A DNA stretch of 64,000 bases from an uncultured Prevotellaceae bacterium (GCA_902786665.1 CADADN010000002.1:62001-126000), one strand, 5' to 3'. Numbered from the stretch's first letter, positions 33,451 through 42,454 are shown. Made by a program: numbers and translations. The notes: generated from the letters alone by a model not told the origin.

Positions 33451-34172
33451 GGTTCTTGTGGGATTGGGTTTGTGGTTTCCGGGGTGGTGGGTGCCGTGAT
33501 GGTCGTCTCGTCATGGAGATTGTCGACGATGCGTCCGTCTTTGAGGCAGATGGTGCGGTCGGTGAGAGCGGCAAGGCTTTCATCGTGTGTGACGATGATG
33601 AATGTCATGCCGTATTTGTCGCGTAGGTCGAAGAAGAGTTGGTGCAGTTCGGCCTTGTTCTTCGTGTCAAGGCTTCCTGAGGGTTCGTCGGCGAGCACCA
33701 CGGAGGGTTCGTTGACGAGTGCCCGTGCCACTGCCACACGCTGTTTCTCACCTCCGGAGAGTTGGTTGGGCTTGTGATGGGCGCGGTCGGAGAGCCCCAT
33801 GAACTCCAGCAGTTCTTGGGCGCGGGCCTTTGCTGCCGAGGTGCTCTTCCCTGCGATGTAGGCAGGGATCATGATGTTCTCAATCGCGGTGAACTCAGGC
33901 AGCAGTTGGTGGAACTGGAAGACGAAGCCAATGTGCTTGTTGCGGAAGTCCGACAGACGGTTGGACGACAGTTGGCTGACCTCGGTGTCGTCGATGACGA
34001 CGGACCCGCTGTCGGGGCGGTCGAGCGTTCCGATGATTTGGAGCAGCGTGGTCTTGCCGGCGCCACTTGGGCCGACGATGCTCACGATTTCTCCCTTGGC
34101 GACTTCCATGTCGATGCCCTTGAGCACTTGGAGGTTGCCGAAACTTTTGGTAATGTTCTCTATCTTGATCAT
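33447..34172 (-). CDS. lolD: ABC transporter ATPase, LolD type
   Basis: A 241-residue ATPase with Walker A (GPSGAGKTT), Q-loop region ([21 protein letters not shown]), signature [15 protein letters not shown], Walker B (VVLADEPSG) and H-loop (IVTHDE). The Q-loop sequence and [16 protein letters not shown] are typical of LolD, which powers release of lipoproteins from the inner membrane to LolA. No permease gene is adjacent. The C-terminal tail ([17 protein letters not shown]) is an extension of low complexity. It starts 11 bases after the antiporter stop and overlaps cvfB. Confidence 0.88.
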   Translation of the reverse strand: MIKIENITKSFGNLQVLKGIDMEVAKGEIVSIVGPSGAGKTTLLQIIGTLDRPDSGSVVIDDTEVSQLSSNRLSDFRNKHIGFVFQFHQLLPEFTAIENIMIPAYIAGKSTSAAKARAQELLEFMGLSDRAHHKPNQLSGGEKQRVAVARALVNEPSVVLADEPSGSLDTKNKAELHQLFFDLRDKYGMTFIIVTHDESLAALTDRTICLKDGRIVDNLHDETTITAPTTPETTNPIPQEP

Positions 34173-34183
34173 TGTTCTCGTGT

Positions 34184-36331
34184 TTACTGTTTTTTCTTCC
34201 CGTGGAGCAGTGCGCGTTTCTTTTTCTCAAGCCAGTCCAGGAAACCTTGGTAGGCACTCTCTTCCTCTTGATGCTGTGGCTCGGCGAAGGTCATGGAGTC
34301 CATGCGGTCGCCGTGTTGGTCGGGGAAGATGATCATGAGGCTCTTGCCGGAGTAGAATTGCTCGATTTCCTTGGGGAGTTTCTCGAAGGCGGTCTTGTAA
34401 CTGATGTTGCCCTTTCGGGAAATGATGAAGACCATGATGTGGTCGTCGTTCATTCGTTGTGCGAGGTGGGGGAGTTCGTTCCAATGCTCCATCGTCTCGT
34501 ATTCGGCCCTGACGCTGGGATGGCGGGCCTGCAGGTATTCCCTGATGAGCGCTTGGCTCTCCTCGCGGGCGTAGAAGAGGATGCGGCACTCCAGGTTGCC
34601 GGCAAGGCGTGCGAGGCGTTCGAGCCACCGGATGAAGCCGGCTTCGAATTCCGCACGAGAGGGGACGGCGACCTTGATGCAGCGGAGGGTGTTGAGGGGG
34701 CGCGTGAGCCTGACGAATATGATTTGTCGGTTGAGGCCGTTGTATAGGCTTTGTGCAAACTCACCCCAGAATTTCGGGGAGATTTCCTTGTGGATGTGAA
34801 GGCCCATGATGATTTCCGAGGCATCGAACTCCTTGAAGGCGTGCTTGATGCCGTTGGCGATGTTGGCAGCGATGCGCACCTGTGTCTGCATGCGCACCTC
34901 GGAGGCGCTGGCGGTCTTCACCAGGCTATCCAACAGGCGGCGCCCTTTCTCTTGGTTCTCCGGGCGGTGGGAGTCGTCATATACGATATTAAGGGCCACC
35001 AGGCCGCGGTTCAACTTGGGGTTGCGCACCATGATGGCGACGTTGAGCAGGCCTTCGGCCAACTCCGGGTATTTCACCGGCAGTAGGATTTTCTCGTCAT
35101 CGTGACGCTCCTCTATGGAGGTGCGTGCCTGGTCTTTGAGCACGATGCGCTTGGCGGAACGCTCGGTGATGACGCTGCTGATGATGCAGGTGAAGAGGAT
35201 CATGATCACCACGCCGTTGAGCATGTTGTCATCCACGAGGTAATGGCCTGGCGACGTCTCCAGTCGCATGCCCACCATCACCATGGCGATGGCGCCGGCG
35301 GCATGGGCTGAGGTGAGTCCGCACATCAGGTGTCCGGAGCGGAGGGGCATGCGGAAATGGATGCAGGCCAGATAGGCGGCAAGGGCCTTGCCGAAGGTGC
35401 CTACGAAGACCATGAAGAGCACGACCCAGAGGATGTTGCCACCCATGAAGAGCACGCGGACGTTGATGAGCATTCCCACGCCGATAAGGAAATAGGGGAT
35501 GAAAAGTGCGTTGCCGATGAACTCGATGCGGTTCATCAGTGGCGACAGGCGGGGGATGTAACGGTTGAGGATGAGGCCGGCGAGGAATGCACCAAGGATG
35601 CCCTCGAGGTTGGCTGCTTCGGCCAGCGCCGCACTGAGGAACATGATGGAGAGCACGAAGATGTACTGCATCACGGCGTCGGAATAGCGGTGGAGGAACC
35701 AACGGGTGGCACGGGGGATGGCAACGATGAGGATGGCGCAGAAGGCCACGATCTTAAAGATGAACAGAAGCCAGAATGCCATGCCGCCACCACTGCCGAA
35801 CGTTCCCGCCACAGCGGCAATCATCGTCAGGGAGAGGAAGAGGGCAATCATCGTGGAGCCTACGCTGAGGGCTGTGGCGGGATGCTGCTGCAAACCGTAT
35901 CGGCACACGATGGGGTAGGCCACCAATGTGTTGGAGGCCATGATGCAGCCCAACAGCACTGACGCCGTATGCGTGTAATCCATCAGCGTCGTGGCTATGG
36001 CATAGGTGATGACAAAGGGGACGAAGGCTGTGAGAAGACCGAAGACGATGAACTGGTTCTTCGACTTGCGCATGCTCTCCATGTCCATCTCCAGTCCGGC
36101 GAGGAACATGATATAGTACATGCCCACCTTGCCGAACAATTCGAAACTGCTGTCGCGTTCCAGAATGTCGAAACCGTATTTGCCCACAAGGACGCCGGCA
36201 AGCACCATGCCCACGATATGGGGAATGCGGAGCTTGCCCATGATGATGGGGGCGAAGAGGATGATGCTCAGCACGACGAAGAAAATCAGCGTCGGATTGC
36301 CGATGGGGAAATAATGGCTCAGGTCGGGCAT
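34184..36331 (-). CDS. Cation/proton antiporter (CPA2) with C-terminal UspA-like domain
   Basis: A 715-residue membrane protein. The first 400 residues form about 12 spans of the Kef/NhaP-type fold ([67 protein letters not shown]). The soluble C-terminal half (about 440-715) looks like universal-stress-type nucleotide-binding domains and could sense ligand state. The ATG at 36331 is chosen since it abuts the first span, and a TACCTTTG -7 box lies about 20 bases upstream; the longer open frame runs through that promoter. First gene of an operon with lolD and cvfB. Ion specificity is not evident. Confidence 0.87.
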   Translation of the reverse strand: MPDLSHYFPIGNPTLIFFVVLSIILFAPIIMGKLRIPHIVGMVLAGVLVGKYGFDILERDSSFELFGKVGMYYIMFLAGLEMDMESMRKSKNQFIVFGLLTAFVPFVITYAIATTLMDYTHTASVLLGCIMASNTLVAYPIVCRYGLQQHPATALSVGSTMIALFLSLTMIAAVAGTFGSGGGMAFWLLFIFKIVAFCAILIVAIPRATRWFLHRYSDAVMQYIFVLSIMFLSAALAEAANLEGILGAFLAGLILNRYIPRLSPLMNRIEFIGNALFIPYFLIGVGMLINVRVLFMGGNILWVVLFMVFVGTFGKALAAYLACIHFRMPLRSGHLMCGLTSAHAAGAIAMVMVGMRLETSPGHYLVDDNMLNGVVIMILFTCIISSVITERSAKRIVLKDQARTSIEERHDDEKILLPVKYPELAEGLLNVAIMVRNPKLNRGLVALNIVYDDSHRPENQEKGRRLLDSLVKTASASEVRMQTQVRIAANIANGIKHAFKEFDASEIIMGLHIHKEISPKFWGEFAQSLYNGLNRQIIFVRLTRPLNTLRCIKVAVPSRAEFEAGFIRWLERLARLAGNLECRILFYAREESQALIREYLQARHPSVRAEYETMEHWNELPHLAQRMNDDHIMVFIISRKGNISYKTAFEKLPKEIEQFYSGKSLMIIFPDQHGDRMDSMTFAEPQHQEEESAYQGFLDWLEKKKRALLHGKKKQ

Positions 36332-36349
36332 GTATGTGGTTTCTTGGTG

Positions 36350-36357
36350 CAAAGGTA
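36350..36357 (-). promoter_or_regulatory. Antiporter operon -7 box (TACCTTTG)
   Basis: The minus strand matches TAnnTTTG exactly. A TTTG lies upstream but 23 bases away, slightly far for the usual -33 spacing. Confidence 0.55.
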
Positions 36358-36560
36358 GTGCAAAAAACCGAATTAGTGAGCAAAAAGCAAATGATTTTGC
36401 TTTTTCGAGCGTGAGGTTTTTATCAAAACCGAGTGCAATGCAAAGCAAATAACGAAGTTTTTGCTTTCTTTGCCATCAATCTCAGCCACTTTCTCGATAA
36501 ACAATAATGAAATGTGCAAAAAATGTGTAACTTTACAGCCGCAAAATTGTACATCCTTTG

Positions 36561-36602
36561 TATGGATGGACTGGAGCCATTTTATGGATGGACAGGAGCC
36601 AT
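36561..36602 (+). repeat. Tandem 22-base repeat in the dinB leader
   Basis: TATGGATGGACTGGAGCCAT (36561-36580) recurs at 36583-36602 with one change (T to A). It lies 32 bases before the dinB start and could form part of the 5' leader. Confidence 0.85.
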
Positions 36603-36633
36603 GAAATGGTGCCTTTGCGCCTGGAAAAAGCCA

Positions 36634-37749
36634 ATGAAGCAACGGAAAATCATCCATGTCGATATGGATGCCTTCTATGTCTCTGTGGAGGAACTTGATG
36701 ACCCTTCACTGAAAGGAAAGCCCGTCGTGGTGGGTCACGACGGGCCAAGGGGTGTCGTATCCACGGCCAATTACGTGGCACGTAAGTATGGTATTCATTC
36801 TGCCCTCCCAATCGCCATGGCACACCGACTATGCCCGAAGCTCGTGGTGGTTGAACCGCATTTCAACCGCTACAAGGAAGTGTCCCGACAGGTGCATGAG
36901 ATATTTCACGAATACACCGACCTCATCGAACCGCTCAGCCTTGATGAAGCATACCTTGACGTGACAGACAATAAGCGTGGAATGGACATGGCTGTAGACA
37001 TCGCGCGAGAAATCAAGCAGAAGATAAGGCAAGTCACAGGGCTTACGGCATCCGCCGGGGTGAGCTACTGCAAATTCTTGGCAAAGGTGGCCAGTGATTT
37101 CCGCAAACCCGACGGGCTTTGCACTGTCCATCCGGAACGGGCACTTGATTTCATCGACAACCTGAAGGTGGAACAGCTATGGGGCGTGGGTGAGAAGACG
37201 GCTCAGCATATGCACAAAATGGGTGTGTTCACTGGAAAGCAATTGCGTGGCCTGACCTTGCAGCAGCTCACGACCCAATTCGGAAAGATGGGAAGGGTGT
37301 TCTACAACTTTGCCCGTGGCATAGACAACCGTCCCGTAGTCACGGAATGGGTGAGGAAGTCGGTGGGATGTGAGAGAACCTACCTCAAAGACCTCACAAG
37401 TCAAGAAGACATGCTGGCTGAGTTGGACATCCTTGCCGATGAACTGGAAGGGAGGCTTGCACGCAACAGCTTCAAGGGACGCACCCTGGTGTTGAAGGTG
37501 AAATTCAGTGATTTCCAGCAAACCACCCACAGCATCACAGAAAACATCGTCATCGAGCACAAGGATAAAATCATGGCCTTGGCCAAGGCATTACTTGACG
37601 AGGTGGACTTTCAACAAAAGTCTGTACGCCTGCTTGGAATCACTGTGACTAATCCTGTGGAAGAAGAGATGCAACGGGGTCCTGTACAACTCTACATCGA
37701 ATGGCCACCCTTCCCGCAACCTGATGAAGATACGACTCAGGTCACTTAG
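36634..37749 (+). CDS. dinB: DNA polymerase IV (Y family)
   Basis: A 371-residue translesion polymerase. The palm begins at IIHVDMDAFYVSVEELDDP (metal Asp), followed by NYVARKYGIHSALP and SLDEAYLDVTDNKRG (catalytic Asp-Glu). The helix-hairpin-helix region LWGVGEKTAQHMHKMGVFTGKQLRG and the little finger domain (about 240-350) follow. The ATG at 36634 gives the normal N-terminus; the frame is open further upstream but through the direct repeat. The C-terminal 20 residues (QLYIEWPPFPQPDED) lack an obvious clamp-binding motif. No LexA-like site was recognised. Confidence 0.94.
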   Translation: MKQRKIIHVDMDAFYVSVEELDDPSLKGKPVVVGHDGPRGVVSTANYVARKYGIHSALPIAMAHRLCPKLVVVEPHFNRYKEVSRQVHEIFHEYTDLIEPLSLDEAYLDVTDNKRGMDMAVDIAREIKQKIRQVTGLTASAGVSYCKFLAKVASDFRKPDGLCTVHPERALDFIDNLKVEQLWGVGEKTAQHMHKMGVFTGKQLRGLTLQQLTTQFGKMGRVFYNFARGIDNRPVVTEWVRKSVGCERTYLKDLTSQEDMLAELDILADELEGRLARNSFKGRTLVLKVKFSDFQQTTHSITENIVIEHKDKIMALAKALLDEVDFQQKSVRLLGITVTNPVEEEMQRGPVQLYIEWPPFPQPDEDTTQVT

Positions 37750-37877
37750 TTGCCGAAAACTGCTACAGGTGTGGTCAATAGGGAATGATTGTCCGCATGC
37801 TTCCGATAATGGTGCTAATGCATGGGATTGATGAGGAATAGGAAAAAGAAATGCAATATTTTCAATTTTTCTGAGAT

Positions 37878-37911
37878 TTTGTCGTTATATCGGAAATTTT
37901 GCTTACATTTG
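37878..37911 (+). promoter_or_regulatory. Candidate promoter of the PH-domain gene
   Basis: TACATTTG (37904-37911) matches the -7 consensus and TTTG (37878-37881) lies 22 bases upstream, a little longer than usual. Confidence 0.5.
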
Positions 37912-37963
37912 CACCAAGAAAGCCGCTTTTCAAGTGGCTGTAACATCAAAAAACTTCAAGTCT

Positions 37964-38446
37964 ATGCAGAAAAACAATATGATGGAAGGTGAAGTGGTGA
38001 TTTGTGAGGCACAGTTCCACTACATCATGTTTTGGTTGCCAGCGTTGCTCGCCATCCTGGCAGTGGTATTCCCATTCATTCCCATAGGAGAAGATACGCT
38101 CAAGATACGCTTGATTTTCAGTGGCATCCTGCTTGTCCTGGCTTTCCTTTGGTATATCGTCATCAACAACGGTAAGAAATTCACGCTCACCAACAAGCGC
38201 ATCATCCTTAAAACGGGCATCATACAGCGCAACTCGAAGGAACTCATGCTGAGGAAATGCGAGAGTATCAATGTCAGACAGGGCATCATGGGGCGCATCC
38301 TAAATTACGGCGACGTCATCGTTTCCACCGGTGAAGACAAGGACGTGTTCAAATATATCAAAAGTCCAATGTCATTCAGCACCAAAATCAACGAGCAGAT
38401 CGACAAAATCAGCAAGTCGGTAGGCAACGACCCCGCAGTGGTGTGA
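37964..38446 (+). CDS. Membrane protein with bacterial PH domain (YdbS-like)
   Basis: A 160-residue protein. Two hydrophobic segments (about 20-40 and 48-66) are followed by a bPH2-type domain: NNGKKFTLTNKRIILKTGIIQRNSKELMLRKCESINVRQGIMGRIL is the hallmark (TNKRI, then the beta strand contacting CESI). The N-terminus lacks a signal peptide. Such proteins sit in the inner membrane; their role is poorly known and sometimes linked to envelope stress. An upstream GTG would add ten residues, but the ATG at 37964 is better placed after the -7 box. It appears to be monocistronic. Confidence 0.82.
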   Translation: MQKNNMMEGEVVICEAQFHYIMFWLPALLAILAVVFPFIPIGEDTLKIRLIFSGILLVLAFLWYIVINNGKKFTLTNKRIILKTGIIQRNSKELMLRKCESINVRQGIMGRILNYGDVIVSTGEDKDVFKYIKSPMSFSTKINEQIDKISKSVGNDPAVV

Positions 38447-38564
38447 CACATGGATAATAGCTCAATTTCACAAAAAAGGAAAAATGAGATGTGAAGAAGG
38501 TTTTATGGAAGTTTGGATTGCATCATTGTCTCCCCAAAAAGGCTGTAAAAATGAGCATATGTCC

Positions 38565-38605
38565 CTTTAACTCCCCTTTAACTTCTCTTTAACTCCCCTT
38601 TAATT
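38565..38605 (+). repeat. 11-base tandem repeat CTTTAACTCCC
   Basis: Four near-identical units (CTTTAACTCCC, CTTTAACTTCT, CTTTAACTCCC, CTTTAATTAC) end 25 bases before the M48 start. Confidence 0.88.
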
Positions 38606-38629
38606 ACAGATTGATAATCTTTTAAACTG

Positions 38630-39457
38630 ATGAATATGAAAACAACGAAAAGCATCATGCTGTTCCTCGTGGCCGCCATCCTCGCGGCTTGTATGGGAAC
38701 CACACGCACCGTACCCGTCACGGGAAGAAAGCAAAAGGTGTCTACCGACAATGCCACCATTTTGTCGCAAAGCCTGACCGAATATAGGAAATATGTCTCC
38801 TCGGCCAAGTTGTCCACCAATGCCAACAACACCGCCATGGTGAAACGAGTGGGAACAAGGCTCGCCAACGCCGTCATCACCTATCTTAAAAGCAACGGCT
38901 ACGCCAACGAGGTGGGTAACTACAACTGGGAGTTCAACCTCGTGGCAGAAAACCAAGTCAACGCCTTCTGCATGCCGGGAGGCAAGATTGTCGTCTATGA
39001 AGGACTGCTCCCTGTCACTAAGACGGAAACGGCATTGGCCATCGTACTCGGCCATGAGATAGCACATGCCGTGGCATACCACTCCTCCGAGCAGATGGCC
39101 AAGGCGCAAAACATCAATATGATCGGTCAAGGCATCAACATCATCGGGTCTATGGTCACCGGCACCAACACACAGGCGGCTGTCTCAACCATCTCCCAAC
39201 TCTATGGACTGGGTTCGCAAGTCGCCACGCTGAAATATTCCAGGGACAATGAGACAGAGGCCGACCGCATCGGACTCATCTTCGCCGCCATGGCTGGCTA
39301 CAATCCCAACGAGGCCCTTACCTTCTGGCAGAGAATGGCGGCCAGTTCGAATGGCGCTGGTCCGGAATGGCTTAGCACACACCCCTCGGACGCCACACGC
39401 ATCGCCAACATCCAGAAATTCCTGCCTGAGGCACAGAAGTATTACAAGCCGCAATGA
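38630..39457 (+). CDS. M48-family metallopeptidase lipoprotein
   Basis: A 275-residue exported peptidase. Lipobox ILAAC puts the acylated Cys at about residue 21. The zinc motif HEIAH is at residues 142-146, and the third ligand Glu is in SRDNETEADRIGL. LSTHPSDATRIANIQ near the end is the typical C-terminal helix of BepA/YcaL/LoiP-like proteins. It probably works in periplasmic quality control of outer membrane proteins. It precedes nfeD by 25 bases on the same strand, so it may be cotranscribed with nfeD and the stomatin gene. Confidence 0.93.
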   Translation: MNMKTTKSIMLFLVAAILAACMGTTRTVPVTGRKQKVSTDNATILSQSLTEYRKYVSSAKLSTNANNTAMVKRVGTRLANAVITYLKSNGYANEVGNYNWEFNLVAENQVNAFCMPGGKIVVYEGLLPVTKTETALAIVLGHEIAHAVAYHSSEQMAKAQNINMIGQGINIIGSMVTGTNTQAAVSTISQLYGLGSQVATLKYSRDNETEADRIGLIFAAMAGYNPNEALTFWQRMAASSNGAGPEWLSTHPSDATRIANIQKFLPEAQKYYKPQ

Positions 39458-39482
39458 CGCCAACCCTTAACAACACGCAATC

Positions 39483-39932
39483 ATGATAGATTATCTCTCC
39501 AATAACGTTTGGCTGATATGGATTATCGTATCCGTACTCTGCCTCATCGTGGAACTGGGCTTTGGCGACCTCTTCCTCCTCTGCTTCGCCATAGGAGGGC
39601 TTGCCGCCTCGCTTTCCGCAGCTCTCGGAATGGGAATCATACCCCAACTCATCGCCTTGGCGCTTTGTTCGTTACTCAGCATTTACTTCGTCAGGCCTGT
39701 GGCACTCCGATACCTGCATCGGAATGAGGACGACAGGGTGAGCAATGCCGACGCCATCCTCGGAAAAGAGGGAAAGGTGACCCAGGCCATCGAAGAAGGA
39801 GGCTATGGACGTGTCTTGGCTGGCGGCGATGACTGGAAAGCGGTATCCGCCGACGGGAAGCGCATAGAGAAAAACACCAAGGTGAAGGTGGTGGCAAGAG
39901 ACAGCATCATCATCACCGTGGAGAAAATCTGA
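39483..39932 (+). CDS. NfeD-like membrane protein
   Basis: A 149-residue short-form NfeD. Two or three hydrophobic segments (about 9-60) precede a soluble OB-fold domain (about 85-149) with ILGKEGKVTQAIEEGGYGRVLAGGDDWKAVS. Short NfeD proteins usually lie next to stomatin genes and are thought to act with them in membrane microdomains. The next gene is indeed a stomatin homologue, 61 bases downstream. Confidence 0.88.
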   Translation: MIDYLSNNVWLIWIIVSVLCLIVELGFGDLFLLCFAIGGLAASLSAALGMGIIPQLIALALCSLLSIYFVRPVALRYLHRNEDDRVSNADAILGKEGKVTQAIEEGGYGRVLAGGDDWKAVSADGKRIEKNTKVKVVARDSIIITVEKI

Positions 39933-39993
39933 CTTCAATCTTAGTTTATATCAACTTTAATCCTTATTATCAATCTATAAAAATAGAATTACC

Positions 39994-40947
39994 ATGTCAC
40001 CTACAATCATCGCACTCATCGTCTTCATCGTCTTGGTGCTCATACTTGCCAAGAAAACATTGGTTGTCATACCACAGTCGGAAACGAAAATCATTGAAAG
40101 GCTTGGAAAATACCACGCCACACTTGAGCCGGGCATCAATGTCATCATTCCTTTCATCGATACTGCAAAAAGCATGGTCACCATGAGCCATGGAAGATAT
40201 GTCTATTCCAATTGCATCGACCTCAGGGAGCAGGTCTATGACTTTCCCAAGCAGAATGTCATCACCAAGGATAACATCCAGATGGAAATCAACGCCTTGC
40301 TCTATTTCCAAATCTTCGACCCCTTCAAGGCGATGTATGAAATCAACAACCTGCCCGCCGCCATAGAGAAACTCACGCAAACCACGCTGAGAAACATCAT
40401 CGGTGAGATGGAACTCGACCAGACCCTCACCTCGCGTGACACCGTGAACACCAAGCTTCGCGCCGTGCTCGACGAGGCCACCGACAAGTGGGGCGTCAAG
40501 GTCACCAGGGTGGAGCTGCAGGACATCATGCCACCGCAAAGCGTGCTCATGGCCATGGAGAAGCAGATGCAAGCGGAAAGAAACAAGCGTGCCGTCATCC
40601 TCACCAGCGAAGGCGAGAAGCAGTCGCAAATCCTCCAGTCGGAAGGTGAGAAAGCCGCCACCATCAACAAGGCTGAGGCGCTCAAGCAGAAGACCATACT
40701 TGAGGCTGAAGGTGTGGCTCAGGCACGCATCAGAAAGGCTGAGGCTGAGGCCGTCGCCATCCAGAGAATCACTGAAGCCGTGGGAGATTCCTCCAACCCA
40801 GCCAACTACCTCTTGGCTCAGAAATACATTCAAATGATGCAAGAACTGGCTACAGGACAGGATTCGAAGACAGTATACCTGCCTTATGAAGCCACCAACC
40901 TGTTGGGGAGCTTGGGAGGCATCAAGGATCTTTTCAACAATAAATAG
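39994..40947 (+). CDS. SPFH/stomatin-like protein (QmcA type)
   Basis: A 317-residue protein with one N-terminal membrane helix (SPTIIALIVFIVLVLILAKK) and an SPFH domain (KTLVVIPQSETKIIERLGKYHATLEPGIN onward). A long charged coiled-coil region (about 190-260, rich in Glu/Lys/Ala/Gln) and a C-terminal DLFNNK tail follow. Members oligomerise at the inner membrane, often with NfeD and proteases. It ends 6 bases before wecB, so read-through into wecB is likely. Confidence 0.9.
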   Translation: MSPTIIALIVFIVLVLILAKKTLVVIPQSETKIIERLGKYHATLEPGINVIIPFIDTAKSMVTMSHGRYVYSNCIDLREQVYDFPKQNVITKDNIQMEINALLYFQIFDPFKAMYEINNLPAAIEKLTQTTLRNIIGEMELDQTLTSRDTVNTKLRAVLDEATDKWGVKVTRVELQDIMPPQSVLMAMEKQMQAERNKRAVILTSEGEKQSQILQSEGEKAATINKAEALKQKTILEAEGVAQARIRKAEAEAVAIQRITEAVGDSSNPANYLLAQKYIQMMQELATGQDSKTVYLPYEATNLLGSLGGIKDLFNNK

Positions 40948-40953
40948 AAACCT

Positions 40954-42069
40954 ATGAACATATGCATTGTGGCAGGCGCAAGACCTAATTTCATCAAGGT
41001 CGCACCTATCATAAGAGCTATCGAAAAAGCAAGAGAGCAAGGGAGGGACCTGCAATGCCAGCTGGTGTATGCAGGACCGGAAGGCGACAGCACCTTGGAA
41101 CAGTCGCTCTTCGATGACTTGCAGATGAGAAGACCCGACGTCTTCCTGGGGGTGGAATGCGCCAGCCTCAACGAACTCACCGGGCGAGTGATGGGGGAGT
41201 TTGAGAAATACCTCGAAACGCATCCCACGGATGTCGTCATCGTCGTCGACGACCTCGCATCCACCATGGCGGCTGCCATTGTCACCAAGAAACAAGGCAT
41301 CAAACTGGCGCACCTCGTGGCAGGGACAAGGTCTTTCGACATCAAAATGCCCAAGGAAATCAACAGGCTCGTCATCGACGGGCTTTCCGACTTGCTCTTC
41401 ACCGCCGGGGCGGGGGCCAGCAACATCGTCACAAGGGAAGGTGTACAACTCTCGCAGGTCTACCAGGTGGGGAACATCCTCATGGACTCCCTCAGGGCCA
41501 ATCATCCTCGACTGCTTAGACCGCAGGTACTGGAACAATACCAATTGGAGGATGGGCAGTATATCGTCTTCACCCTCAACAGAAAGGTGCTTATCGCCAA
41601 TGACAACAACTTGAGACTCATGCTCAAGGCCATCCTCGAGGCGGCAAAAGGCACCCATGTCATAGCACCGTTGCGCCAACTCGCCAAGGAGAAGGTGGCA
41701 AGACTGCTGACCACCATCAACGAACCCCTCGACACCTTCCACCTCGTGGAACCCTTGGGATACTTGGAATTCGGATACCTCACCGCCCATGCAAAAGGGA
41801 TTATCACTGATTCGGGCAACGTGGCTGAGGAGGCGACGTTCAACGGCGTACCTTGCGCCACCCTCAACAGTTATACCGAGCACATCGAAACCGTCAAGGT
41901 GGGTTCGAACATCCTCGTGGGTGAAGAGCCGCAAAGGCTAAAGGAAGCTGTTGCCGACATGGTGGAAGGCAAGTGGAAGAAATGCAACATCCCCGACCGG
42001 TGGGACGGAAGGGCCTCTGAACGAATAGTGCAAATATTACTTTCCGAATTTCAAACTGCAAATAGATGA
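40954..42069 (+). CDS. wecB: UDP-N-acetylglucosamine 2-epimerase (non-hydrolysing)
   Basis: A 371-residue enzyme making UDP-ManNAc from UDP-GlcNAc. The N-terminus MNICIVAGARPNFIKVAPIIRAIEKA is the family hallmark; further conserved parts are VVIVVDDLASTMAAAIVTKKQGIKLAHLVAGTRS and TDSGNVAEEATFNGVPCATL. Most homologues read VHVEAGLR where this protein has AHLVAGTRS, and VxGDxxS where it has VVDDLAS, so it belongs to a divergent branch and its substrate may differ. It supplies sugars for surface glycans. It follows the stomatin gene closely and overlaps a small membrane protein gene. Confidence 0.82.
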   Translation: MNICIVAGARPNFIKVAPIIRAIEKAREQGRDLQCQLVYAGPEGDSTLEQSLFDDLQMRRPDVFLGVECASLNELTGRVMGEFEKYLETHPTDVVIVVDDLASTMAAAIVTKKQGIKLAHLVAGTRSFDIKMPKEINRLVIDGLSDLLFTAGAGASNIVTREGVQLSQVYQVGNILMDSLRANHPRLLRPQVLEQYQLEDGQYIVFTLNRKVLIANDNNLRLMLKAILEAAKGTHVIAPLRQLAKEKVARLLTTINEPLDTFHLVEPLGYLEFGYLTAHAKGIITDSGNVAEEATFNGVPCATLNSYTEHIETVKVGSNILVGEEPQRLKEAVADMVEGKWKKCNIPDRWDGRASERIVQILLSEFQTANR

Positions 42070-42230
42070 TACGGTTACTGGATATTCCACCATTGCCGGA
42101 AAAAGACTTGCCAGAAAGGGCTTCATCGGACAACACCATGGTCGTACTCATGGTGATTGTGTTGTTGCTCGCCTTGGCAGCCATCCTCTACCTGATACAT
42201 CGCAGGAAGACGAAAAAAAGAATTTCGTAA
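42066..42230 (+). CDS. Small single-span membrane protein (54 residues)
   Basis: The ATG at 42066 overlaps the wecB stop by 4 bases (ATGA). The 54-residue product starts MIRLLDIPPLPEKDLPERAS, has one hydrophobic helix at about 25-45 (MVVLMVIVLLLALAAILYLI) and ends in a basic tail (HRRKTKKRIS). A short acidic/proline segment followed by one helix and a positive C-terminus suggests a type of tail-anchored or bitopic inner membrane protein. The overlap suggests translation coupled to wecB. No family was recognised. It is short, so it could be chance, but the start overlap and clean membrane topology argue for a gene. Confidence 0.55.
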   Translation: MIRLLDIPPLPEKDLPERASSDNTMVVLMVIVLLLALAAILYLIHRRKTKKRIS

Positions 42231-42239
42231 TAACCTTAC

Positions 42240-42310
42240 AGGCGGTCAAATATCTCTTACTCCTTTTCAATTTGCTGTTTGCAATGTGAATAGAGACATC
42301 ATTACCGCCT
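42240..42310 (+). terminator. Possible terminator before the tRNA gene
   Basis: AGGCGGT (42240-42246) could pair with ACCGCCT (42304-42310), which is followed by TTTTT. The intervening 57 bases make a long loop, so this is a weak call. Confidence 0.3.
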
Positions 42311-42316
42311 TTTTAT

Positions 42317-42442
42317 GGACTGGTCGTCTAATGGTTTAGGACACATGTAGTTTTAGTGGTATCATTACCTGCGAAGGTCTAAATATCACTTACTCCCAAA
42401 CATTCCACGCATGAAATGTTGGTTCGAATCCAGCCCGGTCTA
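42317..42442 (+). tRNA. tRNA gene with about 53-base insertion in the anticodon arm
   Basis: Outer parts fold as a complete tRNA. The acceptor stem is GGACTGG (42317-42323) with CCGGTCT (42435-42441) and discriminator A42442. The D arm is GTCT/GGAC, the anticodon stem CATGT (42344-42348) with GCATG (42409-42413), and the T arm GTTGG-TTCGAAT-CCAGC. Between the two anticodon stem halves are 60 bases instead of 7. Removing about 53 (42349-42401 or 42350-42402) gives the loop ATTCCAC with anticodon UCC. The body has tRNA-Glu traits (U11-A24, U13/G22, A46, no base 47), so anticodon and body disagree. The insert can pair its ends (GTTT/AAAC) and has a GCGA-capped hairpin (ACCT/AGGT). A T run follows base 42442; CCA is not encoded. 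It could be an intron-bearing, a broken or a tRNA-like gene. Confidence 0.55.
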
Positions 42443-42454
42443 TTTTTTACTATG

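Noticed and set aside
42349-42402. Group I intron in the tRNA
   Set aside because: About 53 bases cannot hold the P3-P8 catalytic core. A mobile element is also unlikely: no integrase or flanking gene is nearby.
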